Shown here: positions 23,932-35,904 of the stretch, in pieces
How the letters are laid out: the number at the start of each line of letters is the position of its first letter
Numbering within the stretch: position 1 is the first letter of the stretch
DNA from: Pratylenchus scribneri
Lineage: Eukaryota; Nematoda; Chromadorea; Rhabditida; Pratylenchidae
Reading direction: 5' to 3'
DNA length: 64,000 nucleotides
NCBI GenBank assembly: GCA_030063045.1
Contig: JAQSEB010000185.1
Span: 558,001 to 622,000 of the forward strand
Notes under the pieces: model-generated
Databases searched by the model: none
Seen by the model: only the letters and a program-made list of their open reading frames with translations
What the model was told of the DNA's origin: nothing
Translations under genes and position numbers: made by a program

Positions 23932-26900
23932 TTAAAATCCGGCATTCGGTTTGAGCAAATGTTGCATTGAGGACATATGATGGTGTTGTTGCTGATTTTC
24001 TTCCTTTAATTGTTGAAGCCTTTGCTGCAATGCTGGGCTCCTTTCTCGGCCCAATCGTTGGCTTAATTCCTCCATGTCCCGGGCACTCAGTGCACTTTGT
24101 TGGCTCCCCGCGCGTAGCCATCGATATGCGGGCGTTGATCGCCTTCGCCTCTGCCGGTGGCCAATCGCCAGAAATCCATGATTTCCCCGTTCATCGGTGG
24201 ATTGGGCCATTTCATGTTGTTGTTGGCCTTTTTCTTGGGGATTTGGTGAGGGAAGAGGTTGATGAGATTGCAGACTGGGTGGCAATGGGATGGATTGGGC
24301 CTGGGCAACGCAGCTGAAAATATTAGGGAAAATTTTAGTTTTATTATGTGGATTTTTTGAAGAGTGTCTCACTCAATGCCAATGCCAATAATGCCTGAGG
24401 ATAAGGACCTTTCCTATTTGTCCTACCGTACCCCTTCTTTTGCCTAATTGCCGCCCCGCCACCCTATCAATCTAAACCAGCCCCTTTTCCTTTTTCCTTT
24501 CACAATTATTATCATATTTTATCGCATAATTAATTACGGATAATTAGAGTCTAGTTCCCATTCCCTTATCCTGTTCATTGGGCCAATGGGGGCTTTTTAG
24601 GCTTCGACGAAGGGACTAGGACAAATAGGGGGAACTGGCTATGGCTATCTTCATCATCGACACAGATGGATTAATTTCATTAATAATGGGAAATACCTAT
24701 GCCGTAAAAACATAGAAATTATCGAAAAATGAGTAAATAGTGGCAAAATGATTATAATAGATAAATCAAATACCCAAATTGAATAGAGCTGTTCAAAACG
24801 CATTGAATGGTATATATTGTTATGGTTTGGTCAAAATTAAAGGGTTAATTAAGCGGTTTAAACCAATTTTGGTTTAATGGTTCAAAACTAAGTTAGAATT
24901 GGTTAAATCCAAAGCCAAAAGAATTAAACGGTTTAAACCAATTTTGGTTTAATGGTTCAAAACTAAGTTAGAATTGGTTAAATCCAAAGCCAAAACATAA
25001 AATCAAATTATTGTGTCTTTAGGAGATTATATTGATTGGGGATTATGGTTTATGGGTTTAGGATTCTGAAATTTGAACCGTTACAATCCTTTATTTTTTC
25101 GGCAGTTTCTTACTAATTAATAACTGGGGTTGAAGCAGAACCGTTTCCCACAATTGAAATTCGCCTACTTTACCCTACATATTACCAATTTTTGGCACTC
25201 ACCGTTTGCACGCCTGAATTGGCAAAAACAATGAGCAAAATGTTTGTCGATATCGGGATGACATCAAACAATAGAGTACAAAATTGACGGAGGAATTCAG
25301 CAGTGAAAGCAAATCCAGCACATCGCCCAGCGTCAAATAGATGAACCGGTGCACATCGGCGGTGTACACAGCGTTCAGAATGGCAATTAGGCCTTGGGGC
25401 ATTTCGGTGAGCAGAAAAACGCAGAGAATGGCCAACAAAAGGGCGGTGGTCCGATCCGAGTTAATTCTGTGTTTTTTGGATTTGGATAAATTATTTATTG
25501 AAAATTGATGAACATTTTGAAGAGTGAAAAAGTATATGTTTAAGACCCCAAAAGAATTAAAGATTTACATAAAATAAGTTGGAATTAAATTCCGTTTTCA
25601 ATGGGAATTTGGATTGCCCCATCTATGACCTTTAATAATAATAAAACTCATTAAGACTTGAACTAATTTTTTTATGAATTTGTAATATAATTAAAGAGAA
25701 GACTCTTATTAGCTATCAAATGGATTTTAATTTTATTAAAATTGATTCATAAATGATTAATTTTTGGCAAAAAAACTGCGGGTTGGCTAATATAAAGGGC
25801 ATTTTTAATAGTTTTTTTGGATGAATTATTGCAAAATTTTTGAACATTTTTAATGGTGAAAAATTATTTAATTCGGACCCCAGAGAAGGAATAAAATTTG
25901 GATAAAATAATTATAAGTTAGCATTAAATTCCATTTTCAATTACATCTCTATTGATAATTTGGATTGATTGAATTAAGGATTGCCCCAATATGTCGCCGT
26001 TTATTATAACTCATCAAAAATTGAACCAAATTTGCTGATTTTTGTATCAAATTAAAAAGCAGACTTTTGGCTATCAAATGATAACAAATTTATCTTAATT
26101 GAATCAGAATTGATGGAGTTATGGCCAAAAAAACGATTGAAAATTTTGCAAATTCATAGTAAAAGTCAATTTAAATGGTTTAATAGCCATAACTTTATCA
26201 TTTCTAAATCAATTTACTAAAAATTAATATCATTTAATAGCCAAAAGTCTGCTCTTTAATATGCTATTAAAATCAGAGATTGTAGACCTCAAGTTAGAGC
26301 TTGAGCTCCATGTCGATCTGGAGAATCAATGAATTAAAAATGCCCAAAAATCGAATAAAAAAGTCTAAAATTCTAATTTTATTTGCCCCCAATTTTTTGT
26401 AGCTACTTTTTCAATCCAGCAGGGCCATTCTGCATTTGCTGGGTCACATCCGCGGACGGGGCCCGTTCATTTTGTGTGCCATTGCCAATTTGGCTAAGCA
26501 ACAGCATGCATCGTTTTCGTTCGGCACGTCGCAGTTTTTGCAGTAAACTGGCACTTAGAACAAGGAGTAGAAGGCAGGGAATGACCTGAAATCGAAAGGA
26601 GGTTTACCCATCCAAACCAGAATGGAATTTTTGAATATTTTTGTAGGCTAATTTGCAATGTCTTTAGGGTTTGGGATTTGCGTTCCCACTTGGCCCAAAC
26701 TTTTTCTCCAATTTGGCTGGATAAAATAAACGAAAAAAGTTGCCAAAATTGCCTACCAAACGCTAATTTATATTCTTGGCTCTTCTAAACTAACATTCCA
26801 AGGATCAAATTCAATAAAATTAACTCAATTCCCATATTAATTTTCCAAGTTATTTATTTTCTTTTGTATTCATCGGTTTGATTGATTTGTCTATGTTATT

Positions 26901-29900
26901 TCATTTTGAGAATGTCGGTTAAGGTTTTATAATTTGGATTCAGTATACAGTACCAATAAAGAATTAAAAATTTTGTATGAATTCACCTCAAAATCTCAAT
27001 AACCCAAAATTCGAAGGAAGAAAAATTATTAGCCTAACTTAATCTTCTTAAACCAAGCCTAACAGATCCATCCCCCGAGCCCTTAAGCCAAAATTGTTTG
27101 CCTTAAATTATTCTATCTTGGATTTTGGATATGTTTTGATCTTGGATTGACCCAATTTTGGACAATTTCTGTGTGCATTTTCCCCTCAAACTCACTTTAA
27201 AGCAAATGCCCGTCAACCAAAGGTTCCCCTTGAAAAGCCAGCATCCATTGGCCAATGCGGAAGGCCGAATCACGACGGTGAAAAGTGGTTCGGAATAGTT
27301 GGGCATGGCCGCGAATTTTTCGGCCGAACAAAGCGGGGATGGTTGCCACCGATGGTGGGGATATTCAATGACTTGATGGACGGCCAACGACGGAATGCAG
27401 AGGAGAAAGACGGCGAACACAACGCCGAGGGATGCGCGCCGGGCCAATGGCACTCGTTGCCAATTACTATAAAATTTGGGGGAGATAAAGCAAAGGAATT
27501 TTAGGCTTTCTGCTGATTGATTTGATCATGGCCGAATTAATCGAATTTTTGATTTTAAACCTTCTTTTTGCTTAAGTGCATCCCTCTCAAAACCAATATA
27601 TATATGGAGAAAGGATGGATTTAATGGATTGAAATTTGATGAGTAATCAAATCATCAATTTTTGAACTGATATTGGCTTTAAGTCTAGCAAATTTGTTAC
27701 CATTTTATAGCCCTGGATTAGGAGGAATTGATTCGAGAAAAATTAATGGATTTTGATTGGAAATTTCTAAAGTTATGTACCAAAAATGCGGCAAAAGAAG
27801 TTAAAATTGGGCAGTTTTGGTTTATTGACCATAATATTCAGTTTTTAAAGTTGTGTACCAAAAATGCGGCAAAAGAAGTTAAAATTGGGCAGTTTTGGTT
27901 TATTAACCATAATATTCAGAGTAATTAATGTAATCATTTTGATAATAAAAATGTCCCTTTATTAGCCGTTAGCCCTGATTGGTAGTTTGGCTAATTTCAG
28001 TTTGATCAAAATTGGGATGAGTTGATCAAAGAAAGAAATATGTATTGGAATTGGATTGGAAATTTTGAAAAATTATTCTCAAAAAAGTGGCAATTTTGTT
28101 GTTAAAAATGTTCCCAATAATCCGATGGTATAAATTTTTTAATAGTTCATTGGCCAATGCCGAAAATTTAATTGCAAAAATCGGCAAATTCCCATTTCAT
28201 TAATTCAATAATAAATTGGGGGAAAATGGGCCTTTTTTCTGTACCTGTACAGCGTGTTTTTGTGCAGTGTCATTCGCCGCAAAAATGCCATAAGGACGGC
28301 AAGCCATAGGGTGGCCGTGTGAAGTAGGATTGAAAGGAAAATATGCAATAATAAGAAGAACATCCACAAATGGGTTTGGGCATTTGCGCTGAAAAAATTG
28401 GTGTTTTTTAGTCAATTAAAATTATGACAAAATTTTAAATGAATCCAAGGGAATTGAATTTTTATATTTTGCAGTCGATTTTGATTATTTTTGGCCAATT
28501 CTTTTTTTGGCATCGTATGACTCATTTTGATTCCTTAGGGTCGGTTTTGTTTATAAAATTCCGATTTCAAATCGATTTAAATGGTTTAAACCAAAGTTAC
28601 AGCCAATTGACATTTTGTGGTTTTAAACCGGTTTAAACATTTTTTCAATTAATTAAATCTGGCCAAAACTAACATTATTTATCGATTCCTTAGAATCAAT
28701 TTTACTTATAAAATATTAATTTCAAACTAATTTAGTCAGCTTAAACCAAAGTTAAGATCAATTGACCTTTTGGTTTTTAAACCAGGTTTAAACATTTTAG
28801 CAATTAATCAAAACTGGCATAAATTAACAATTCTATCAACTAAATCGAACATGCCGAACCTATTTAGCCGTAAATTATTGCTCTAGGATGCCTACGTACT
28901 GAGATAAGGCCATTCACTACAAATGAAAATGTTTTCCACTAATTTTTTGGTCAATTTAAACAGAATCGAGTGTAACTTTTGTATAAAATTTTATCCATAT
29001 TTACTCAATAATTTTTCTCCCCATCGAATTGGTCCCCGCCAAAATTTTGCCCTTTAATCCTGAAATTTGGGGTCCATGTGCCTTCAAAATCCAATCCATT
29101 TTATTTTTCCGTCTCCCCACTTCCAAATTTCAAAGGACATTTCAGAGGAACAAGAATGATGTCCCCCGAGGGATTTGACGGCTTCAAAATCGTTTCCTCC
29201 TTTTTTTACCTTCATTTCATTTTAACCTCGCCGCCCACTCCATTTTATTGAAGGAGGTCCAAAAAATGGTGTTGGGCCAGCACGGAATTTACGTAAAAAT
29301 CTTCATTCAATTCCTCCTTTGGGTTGAATTTGAATGTTTCAAAAATTCAGTGAAAATAAAAATTGAAAAGGAAATTAAGTTTTTTTGTTGAAGTGGAACT
29401 AATTTTACTAATTAATTGAGGGTGGATATGGCCAATGAGAATTTAAGAAAGTAGACTCCAATTTAATTGACATCATCATTTTCAAAGTGCATTTTATTGG
29501 TGGGTGTTTATTTGTCGAAAAATAAATAAATAAATACCCCATAATAATTTTATAATAGTTTAAGGGTTTGTTCAACATTCATAAACCATATAGCCATTTG
29601 GATTGGATAAGCTGTTCAAAACGCATTGAAGGGTATATAATTTTTAATGGTTTGGTAAAAATTAAATGGTATTAAACGGCTTAAATCAATTTTGGTTTTA
29701 GGTTCAAAACTAACATAAAAAGTTATAATCTTTTGAAAATTTTTTCAATGTTTTCCGGCAAATTAAATATTTTCATTTGGTGGGTGTCTGAAACTGACCA
29801 AGAATGATCGCCGAGCACAAAATGCCAAATGTACACCAAATATGAGCCCATTGTGCCCAAATCGCAGAGGGCCACGGCCGTCTGAACAATAATGTGAAAT

Positions 29901-32079
29901 TAGTAGTGAATTAAATAAATTAAATTGTGAATGAAGGGGGGGGGAATTATAATTTATTCAATGTTTGAGTGAGAACCCAAAAATGGACAAATTCTCCGAA
30001 TTTTGATAATTCTGCAATCCATATTTTGGCTTTCTTTTGTGCCTAATTTTGGATGCCAATCAATCAGTTTTACCTTTTTCAATTAAATATTCTTTTTCTT
30101 TCCATCCAATTTCCCTTAAATGCCCCAATCTATTCCTTCAAAAAATTCAAGGATTATAAAATTAACTTCAAAGAAAATAGAAAACCTTTTAAGGTCAAAA
30201 AATGTGGCGACCAGATTTACTTTTAAACTTTTTCCAACCTATTTGTTGGTCTAAATTTAAACCATAACCTTATCTTATGGCTAATACATATGTCCTCAAA
30301 AATGGTGATTTTTTATACGAAAATTTCTTGGTAAATTAATAACATTTCCTTTGAAAATAATGCTTAAAATGCCACCAACAAACCCACCATGATGGCGTTC
30401 ACCGCCGATTGCCTCATTTGTGGCCTCGTGAGCACAACACAATGGATGAGGTTGGTGAGCACGCCGAACAGGCAAAGGCAAACACAAATTCGGCCATGGA
30501 TTGGTGCATAGGCTCTATAAAATTATGATAAATTTTATGATAAATTGATGGATTTTCAAATGGTATTTTGGCCGATTTTCCTCGAAATTTCACTCATAAA
30601 TTCTCTTATTAATGTTAGTTGGCCATTTACTAATTAATTTGCATAGTTATTCCTCAAAATTGCCATTAATTTTCCACATTTTCTTTTGTCCTTTACGTTG
30701 GATCTCCGATTTTTTTTTCAACATTTTCCGCACCTCACATTTACCCCCAAGGGAATTTTCCACTTTTAATTTTTGCCCTTTTCCTTCGGTATGTAAAATG
30801 AAATTCAACCGGAAATGTCGACATTTGGTTTTTTATGACTTTTTTTTGATTAATTTGTCACTTTCCCTTTCGAATTCATTGCCCTTCCTCTATTTCATTT
30901 TTTGGCCATCACGTGTGCCCCCTTTGCTTCGGCTGAACAATTGAATAAATGGGAAGGGGTGGGCCACAAAATTTTTGTTCCGAACAAATGACACCTTTTT
31001 TCTTTGTCTTCTCTACATTTTTTGCCCTTTAATGTTAAAACAATTTTATATGGGTAATAATCATTTTAAAAATTTAGTGTAAATTGCGTAATTTACAGCA
31101 AAAGGTAGCAGAAATTTATTGCCAGAGAAATGGGAAACAATTTAGTCAGCGCTCAGCGGGTTTTCTTTCTTTTTTTTTTTTTGTTCTATTAATTGTTGTA
31201 AATTTGATGGTAAAATGTAAAAAATAAATCACAGCAAGAATTTCAACATTTTTCATTGTTCTTCTTTGACACCCCTTCAACTCCTCTGGCAATTAAAATG
31301 ACTTTTTTGGTATGCTATATTTAACTATAATCCAAAGAACTTGAAGATTCTAGCACTGAATTTTTTTTATTAATCCAATTTTGGATATGTGCCAACTTGT
31401 CGCCGTTTATAATAACTCATAAGGATCTAATCAATTTTGATAATTTTGGTATCAAATTAAAGAGTAGACTTTGGCTATCAAATGAAATTAATTTTATTTA
31501 AATTGATTCAAAAATAATGGAATTTTGCACAAAAAACCAATGAACATTTATTTGGCTAATCCAACATAAATGCCATTAAAGAGTTTTTGGCCATAATTAA
31601 ATCAATTCTGAATCAATTTAAATAAAATCAATTATTATTTCATAGCAAAAGTCTGCTCTTTAATTTGGTACTAAAATCATTAAAATTTATTCATTCTTTG
31701 ATGAGTTATAATCAATTTCGATTGGATGGACTATTCCAATTCCCACTCCGTCTTTTATCATTTAACTCCACTAATTCTGAATCAATTTAAATAAACTTAA
31801 TAATTATTTGATAGCCAAAAGTCTGCTCTTTAATTTGATACTAAAATTATTGATATTGGTTCAGTCTTTGATAAGTTATGGATGGCAAAAAATTGGCTGG
31901 TCCAAAAATTGTCCTTTTTTTTGTTGTATATTTTGCTGACTGATTAATATGAGAAGCATTTTATTATGGACCTACATGATTTGAACTCACTTTTGGAAAA
32001 GCACAAGGGAATGGATGAATTGGCGAGTGGCATTGTCGCTGAAATCGAACAAAGTTGGCTCATCCGGCCCACAATGCAT
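23932..32079 (-). CDS. Rhodopsin-like peptide GPCR, DMSR / sex-peptide-receptor type
   Basis: Eight exons join in frame to 513 codons (512 residues): 32079-31991, 30514-30388, 29881-29799, 28388-28245, 27466-27196, 26585-26407, 25466-25203, 24313-23932. The short extracellular N-terminus has an N-glycosylation site (NAT). TM1 follows YAPIHGRICVC; the first intracellular loop is LTRPQMRQSAVNAIM; TM2 contains ALCDLGTMGSYL. TM3 ends WLAVLMAFLRRM, so the usual D/E-R-Y is replaced by L-R-R. TM6 contains LTEMPQGLIAI; TM7 has LLNSSVNFVLY in place of NPxxY. These TM6/TM7 forms are typical of nematode DMSR and insect SPR/myosuppressin-receptor relatives, which bind RFamide or myosuppressin-like neuropeptides. 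The C-tail (about 127 residues) is rich in Gln, Ser and basic residues. The exact ligand and orthologue are not decided. Introns of 0.4-1.5 kb contrast with the compact dynein gene. Confidence 0.88.
24755..25090 (+). mobile_element. MITE-like family 1 with an internal tandem duplication
   Basis: In GPCR intron 24314-25202. The segment AACCAATTTTGGTTTAATGG through GGTTAAATCCAAAGCCAAAA occurs twice in direct succession (about 24847-24920 and 24923-24998), almost base for base. This points to a recent internal duplication of about 76 bp. Confidence 0.7.
25640..26290. mobile_element. MITE family 3 cluster (AGCAGACTTTTGGCTATCAA family)
   Basis: In GPCR intron 25467-26406. Direct arm at 26044 (AAAGCAGACTTTTGGCTATC), inverted arm ending near 26262 (TAGCCAAAAGTCTGCTCTTT), and a diverged arm at 25695. 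The arms extend to GATGGAGTTATGGCC and GGCCATAACTTTATC-like inner ends, giving a long imperfect hairpin. Non-coding. Confidence 0.65.
27763..27918 (+). repeat. Two-copy 78-bp tandem duplication
   Basis: In GPCR intron 27467-28244. The unit runs from TTTCTAAAGTTATGTACCAA to CCATAATATTCAG and is repeated at once with about four mismatches. Because 78 is divisible by three, it leaves an open frame of 66 codons that is not a gene. Confidence 0.85.
28560..28900 (+). mobile_element. Interspersed repeat family 5, internally duplicated
   Basis: In GPCR intron 28389-29798. Contains AAATGGTTTAAACCAAAGTT and TTTTAAACCGGTTTAAACAT, then a second version (CTTAAACCAAAGTTAAGATC, TTTAAACCAGGTTTAAACAT) about 175 bp on, and ends TTAGCCGTAAATTATTGCTC. 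A single-unit copy lies at 35690-35900. Confidence 0.6.
29550..29745 (+). mobile_element. MITE-like element family 1, 3'-shortened
   Basis: In GPCR intron 28389-29798. Carries ATAGTTTAAGGGTTTGTTCA, TTGGATTGGATAAGCTGTTC, AAACGCATTGAAGGGTATAT and ATCAATTTTGGTTTTAGGTT; the AAGCCAAAACATAATC block is absent. Confidence 0.6.
31380..31870. mobile_element. MITE family 3 cluster
   Basis: In the first GPCR intron (30515-31990). A direct arm at 31445 (AATTAAAGAGTAGACTTTGG) is followed by two inverted arms near 31650 and 31820 (AGCCAAAAGTCTGCTCTTTA in the second). Spacing suggests one full hairpin plus a solo arm. Same family as 25640-26290. Confidence 0.65.
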
Positions 32080-33265
32080 TTTTATTAGGGCGTAATTATG
32101 AATATGGGGCCAATTTGGCAGGAAATTTGTTGGTGTTGAGGCCAAATGCGGAGGGAGCACAAAATAATATGTGCGTAAATAAAATTTGTTGGTTTCTCTC
32201 TGGAAAAATTATTTGTAAAATAATTTTGAGGCCAAAAGATAAGAATGGGAAATTGAAGGTATGACCACCTTTTTGGAAAAGGACATTTTCCCCTTGGAAG
32301 GGGGGCCAAAAAATGTACAAGGATTAAAAATGAGGAAAGCAATAAAAATTTGGCAATAAAATAGGCCAAAAATGAGGGCATAGGCCAATTTGAAACAAAA
32401 AAAAATTGGGGAGGAAATGTTGCAGAATTTACGTAAAAAGATGGAAGGGGCAATTTCCTCATTGACAAAAGTGGCAATAATGAAAAAATGACAAAATGAC
32501 TGGCTGGAGAAAAAGGTACCAGCCAAAAATATGCCAATATGCCGGGGCGGACACTTTCCCCCCATAAAATCGGCACAGCATGACGCCAAAAAACTGGGCG
32601 AAGTGGTGTTTGAGGTTGGCAATAAAAAAAGGTTTTGGCCCTCTCCTTTTCAGCGGGAATTAAAAAGTGAAGTGAGTTGGAGCAAAATCATTTCCAGGAA
32701 GAGGAGTCGAAAGTGGCCAGAGGAAGATGCGCCTACGGGGAATTGTAGTGGTGGAGGGCGCAAAGGACGAAAAGGGAAGGAAATAAAGGACAGACGTTTG
32801 GGTTGGCCGCCTCTTTACTCCTCTCATTGCCATTGACAATTCTTCCCCCAAACACATTCATTGGCCTTTCCATTTTTGGGCAGGCCAAACTCAAATAAGT
32901 TTTTTTAGTGGTTGTAGAATTTTGTGGAGTGGTTGGGATGCGCCAAATGGATGTGGATGGATTGGATGTGGAGTGGGGCCAACTCAAGTGAGACGAAGAT
33001 GAGGTGGAAAAGGGGGAAATGCACCCAAAAATGAATAGCCCCAAATGAAAATGAAATTGACGGGGCCATAGCACACAAATGGCTTCCAGGAAAATTTGAG
33101 GAGGAAGAGAAAAGGGATAATGGCCTTTGGCAATAAAAAATTTTTTCCGCTGGACAAAGAAAGAATTTCTTTCAAATTGACTAATTGTTATTAGATGTTT
33201 ATTTATTTATGAATTTGCTATGTTTTTTATTGTTTTTTACAATTATGGTTATCAAAAATGGGAAT
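32080..33265. other. Gene-free stretch upstream of the GPCR
   Basis: Should contain the GPCR promoter. Open frames on both strands are AG-rich/TC-rich mirror images without recognisable domains. No core promoter element could be assigned. Confidence 0.4.
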
Positions 33266-33773
33266 TGCACATCAGAATTGGTGCAATTACAACTCAGAAT
33301 TACAATTTAGTGCAATTACAACTCAGAATTACAATTTAGTGCAATTACAAATCAGAATTACAATTTAGTGCAATTACAACTCAGAATTACAATTTAGTGC
33401 AATAACAACTCAGAATTACAATTTGGTGCAATTACAACTCAGAATTACAATTTAGTGCAATTACAACTCAGAATTACAATTTGGTGCAATTACAACTCAG
33501 AATTACAATTTGGTGCAATTACAACTCAGAATTACAATTTAGTGCAATTACAACTCAGAATTACAATTTAGTGCAATTACAACTCAGAATTACAATTTAG
33601 TGCAATTACAACTCAGAATTACAATTTGGTGCAATTACAACTCAGAATTACAATTTAGTGCAATTACAACTCAGAATTACAATTTAGTGCAATTACAACT
33701 CAGAATTACAATTTGGTGCAATTTACAAATCAGAATTACAATTTGGGGCAATTTACAAATCAGAAAGAAGAAA
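33264..33773 (+). repeat. 29-bp tandem satellite
   Basis: About 17 copies of a 29-bp unit containing GTGCAATTACAACTCAGAAT and TACAATTTA. Period read from GTGC at 33310 and 33339. TTTAGT and TTTGGT variants are interspersed. Scattered unit fragments, including AATTGTAATTGCACC in the opposite orientation, occur near 59810-59890. Confidence 0.95.
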
Positions 33774-33829
33774 TTTAATGGAATTAGAAGAATTGAAGTA
33801 AAAAACAGAAAAAATATAAAAAATTTTTT

Positions 33830-34900
33830 TATATTTTTTTAATATTATAAAATTTTTTTTATTTTTTTAATATTATATATTATATTACATTGAGTGATTT
33901 TTCCTTATGAATGCCCTTTTCTTATTTTGGAATGAAAAGTAAAATACCATGGAATTGGAAGAATGAAATTAAAATTTACGTATTTTTCACCTCTTTTCGC
34001 CATATTCGTTTTTGTGTATTTTATTTTATCCATTAATTTTGGCCTAGAATGCCTTCCTCAATTTTTTATTTGGGGACCATCCATTCTTTCGGAATTCGGA
34101 CAGCCGCGATTGGCACCACCAACCTCTCCCTTTGAAAGGGAATGTCGGAATGTTTTTCCCATTCTCATCGGAAATTATTTAGGGTTTTCGAAACCGCAAT
34201 CTTCAAAAAATATCTCGCCTTTTTTTATTTAAATTTTTGAGGAAATTTTGTTGAGAAAAATGCGTGAATTTGTGTACCCATCTAGGAGAGGTTATTTTAT
34301 TATTTCCGGCAGCAGATGGTTTTTGGGCCATTCAAAATTGGTAAGCCAATTGGCGCTCAAATAATTGGTGAAGGAAAGGGGAAAGGCCAAAATAGAGGGA
34401 ATATTTTCCCCGCCAGCCACCATTTTTTGGCCAATTTTTCTCGGCTGAATTATTTGGGGGTAAAAAATAATATTTTTTGTTGGGCCGGAGATCCATTTTG
34501 GTCCTCTCCTCCATTTTTGTTCCAATGTGCTTCCTTTCAATTGGCCTTTCCCTCTCTTCTATTTTGCAAATTACCAATTTGATTATAGATGGGGGAATGG
34601 GGAAGGGAATTGGGCCAATAAAAATTGAGGACGTGTGCAAAAAAATTCACAACAAAATAATTTGAATGTAAATTGTTATTGTTGAAATTGAAATTAGAAC
34701 GGTTGAGATTGAGAGGCTTGGGGGGTTGAGACTTGGAAAGTAAAGGATTTACGTGGAATTCTTGTTGCCTTTGGACTAAAGATTTATAAGATTCAACAGC
34801 GATTAAGAAGGATTATGCCAGAATTAATTTTGATTGGAAATAGATTGAAATTGGAAGAGAATCTATCAATTAATTAAAAGTGGGTTCCTTTTTCACAATA
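33830..34900. other. AT-rich intergenic DNA without recognisable genes
   Basis: Starts with a T/A run (33820-33890). A 90-codon open frame at 33963-34232 opens with a hydrophobic leader-like stretch (MKLKFTYFSPLFAIFVFVYF), but it has no homologue I recognise and composition like its surroundings. Nothing else is seen. Confidence 0.3.
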
Positions 34901-35690
34901 ACAAATTAAAACTTTGTGTAATATTCATTCACTTCAATGCTTAATTGCAAATAAAAAGGGATTAAAAAGAGCCTCCCTTGGGAAAATATCCCTTCTACAA
35001 TTTAGCCGAATGGAAAATCATCAACTTTTGATTGAATCAAAACAAAATCTCATTGCAATTTTAGTTTATTTTAAAGTATTTATCTTTTATTTTTTGTATT
35101 ATAAATATCAAAAATTACCTAATTTTGATGAATTTTAATTCGCATTATTCTCATTTGGCTTCATCAAATCCGGGTGCAGTAAATTGGAAAAAATGGAGAA
35201 AATGGCATGGATTATTTGCCGTCATCCACCCTCACATTTAGGAAATGGCCAAGTACCGAGTGAAGGTGGGAGGATTACTTTGAAATTGAGGAATTCGTGG
35301 AGAATTTGTGTTGGAATTCGAGGGTGGCACAAAGTTGAGAAGAGGGCGGTTGGCAATTGGGACGGAAAGGCCAAAAGGAGAGGGCATTGGAATTGGCACT
35401 TAAAGACGGGGGAAAATAGGGGGAATTGGGGGAAGAAGCCATCCAGAGCAGGCTTTTCCTTTTTTGCCGTGGAATTTGGGTTTTGGGGCGGAAACAGCAG
35501 CCAGAAGGGAAAGGATGGCACGACGGTAAGGGAAAAGAGGGAAAGTGACGGTGAATAGGCCAAAAACCCATCTTTGACTATAAAGCTGAATTCACTCACT
35601 TCAAAAGGGCGAATAAAATAGTAAGCCTATCTGATTTACGGCATCTTTTAATTATCATAAAGCCTTATTTCTATGGCTATTCAATAGATT
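34900..35690. other. Intergenic, purine-rich segment, no gene recognised
   Basis: An open frame of 124 codons at 35184-35558 is G/A-rich (Gly, Lys, Trp) with overlapping open frames on the opposite strand, as expected from low-complexity composition. No domain is visible. Confidence 0.3.
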
Positions 35691-35900
35691 AGGGCCAGTT
35701 TTGCTTAGAAGATTTTCAATTTTAAATCAATTTAAACGGTTTAAATCAAATGTTATGGTCAACTGAAAGTTTTGGCTTAAAACCGCTTTAACATTCTTAT
35801 AACAAAACAAATCTAGCCAAAATAAACATTTCTCCAATTAAATCGACAATGCCGAATCTAATAGCCGTAAAATTATTCCTCTAGGATGTTTATGTGCATT
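35690..35900 (+). mobile_element. Interspersed repeat family 5
   Basis: Single-unit copy: TCAATTTAAACGGTTTAAAT, TTAAAACCGCTTTAACATTC, and end GCCGTAAAATTATTCCTCTA GGATG, matching 28560-28900. Non-coding. Confidence 0.55.
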
Positions 35901-35904
35901 CTGC

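Noticed and set aside
27728..27928. 66-codon open frame with an internal repeat
   Set aside because: It arises from a 78-bp tandem duplication in a GPCR intron.
20857..33773. Regularly spaced repeats resembling CRISPR arrays (37 bp and 29 bp)
   Set aside because: The units are directly adjacent with no unique spacers, and the DNA is eukaryotic.
33963..34232. Small secreted (effector-like) protein
   Set aside because: A leader-like hydrophobic N-terminus is the only support; T-rich DNA produces such stretches often, and no splice-linked or conserved sequence is visible.
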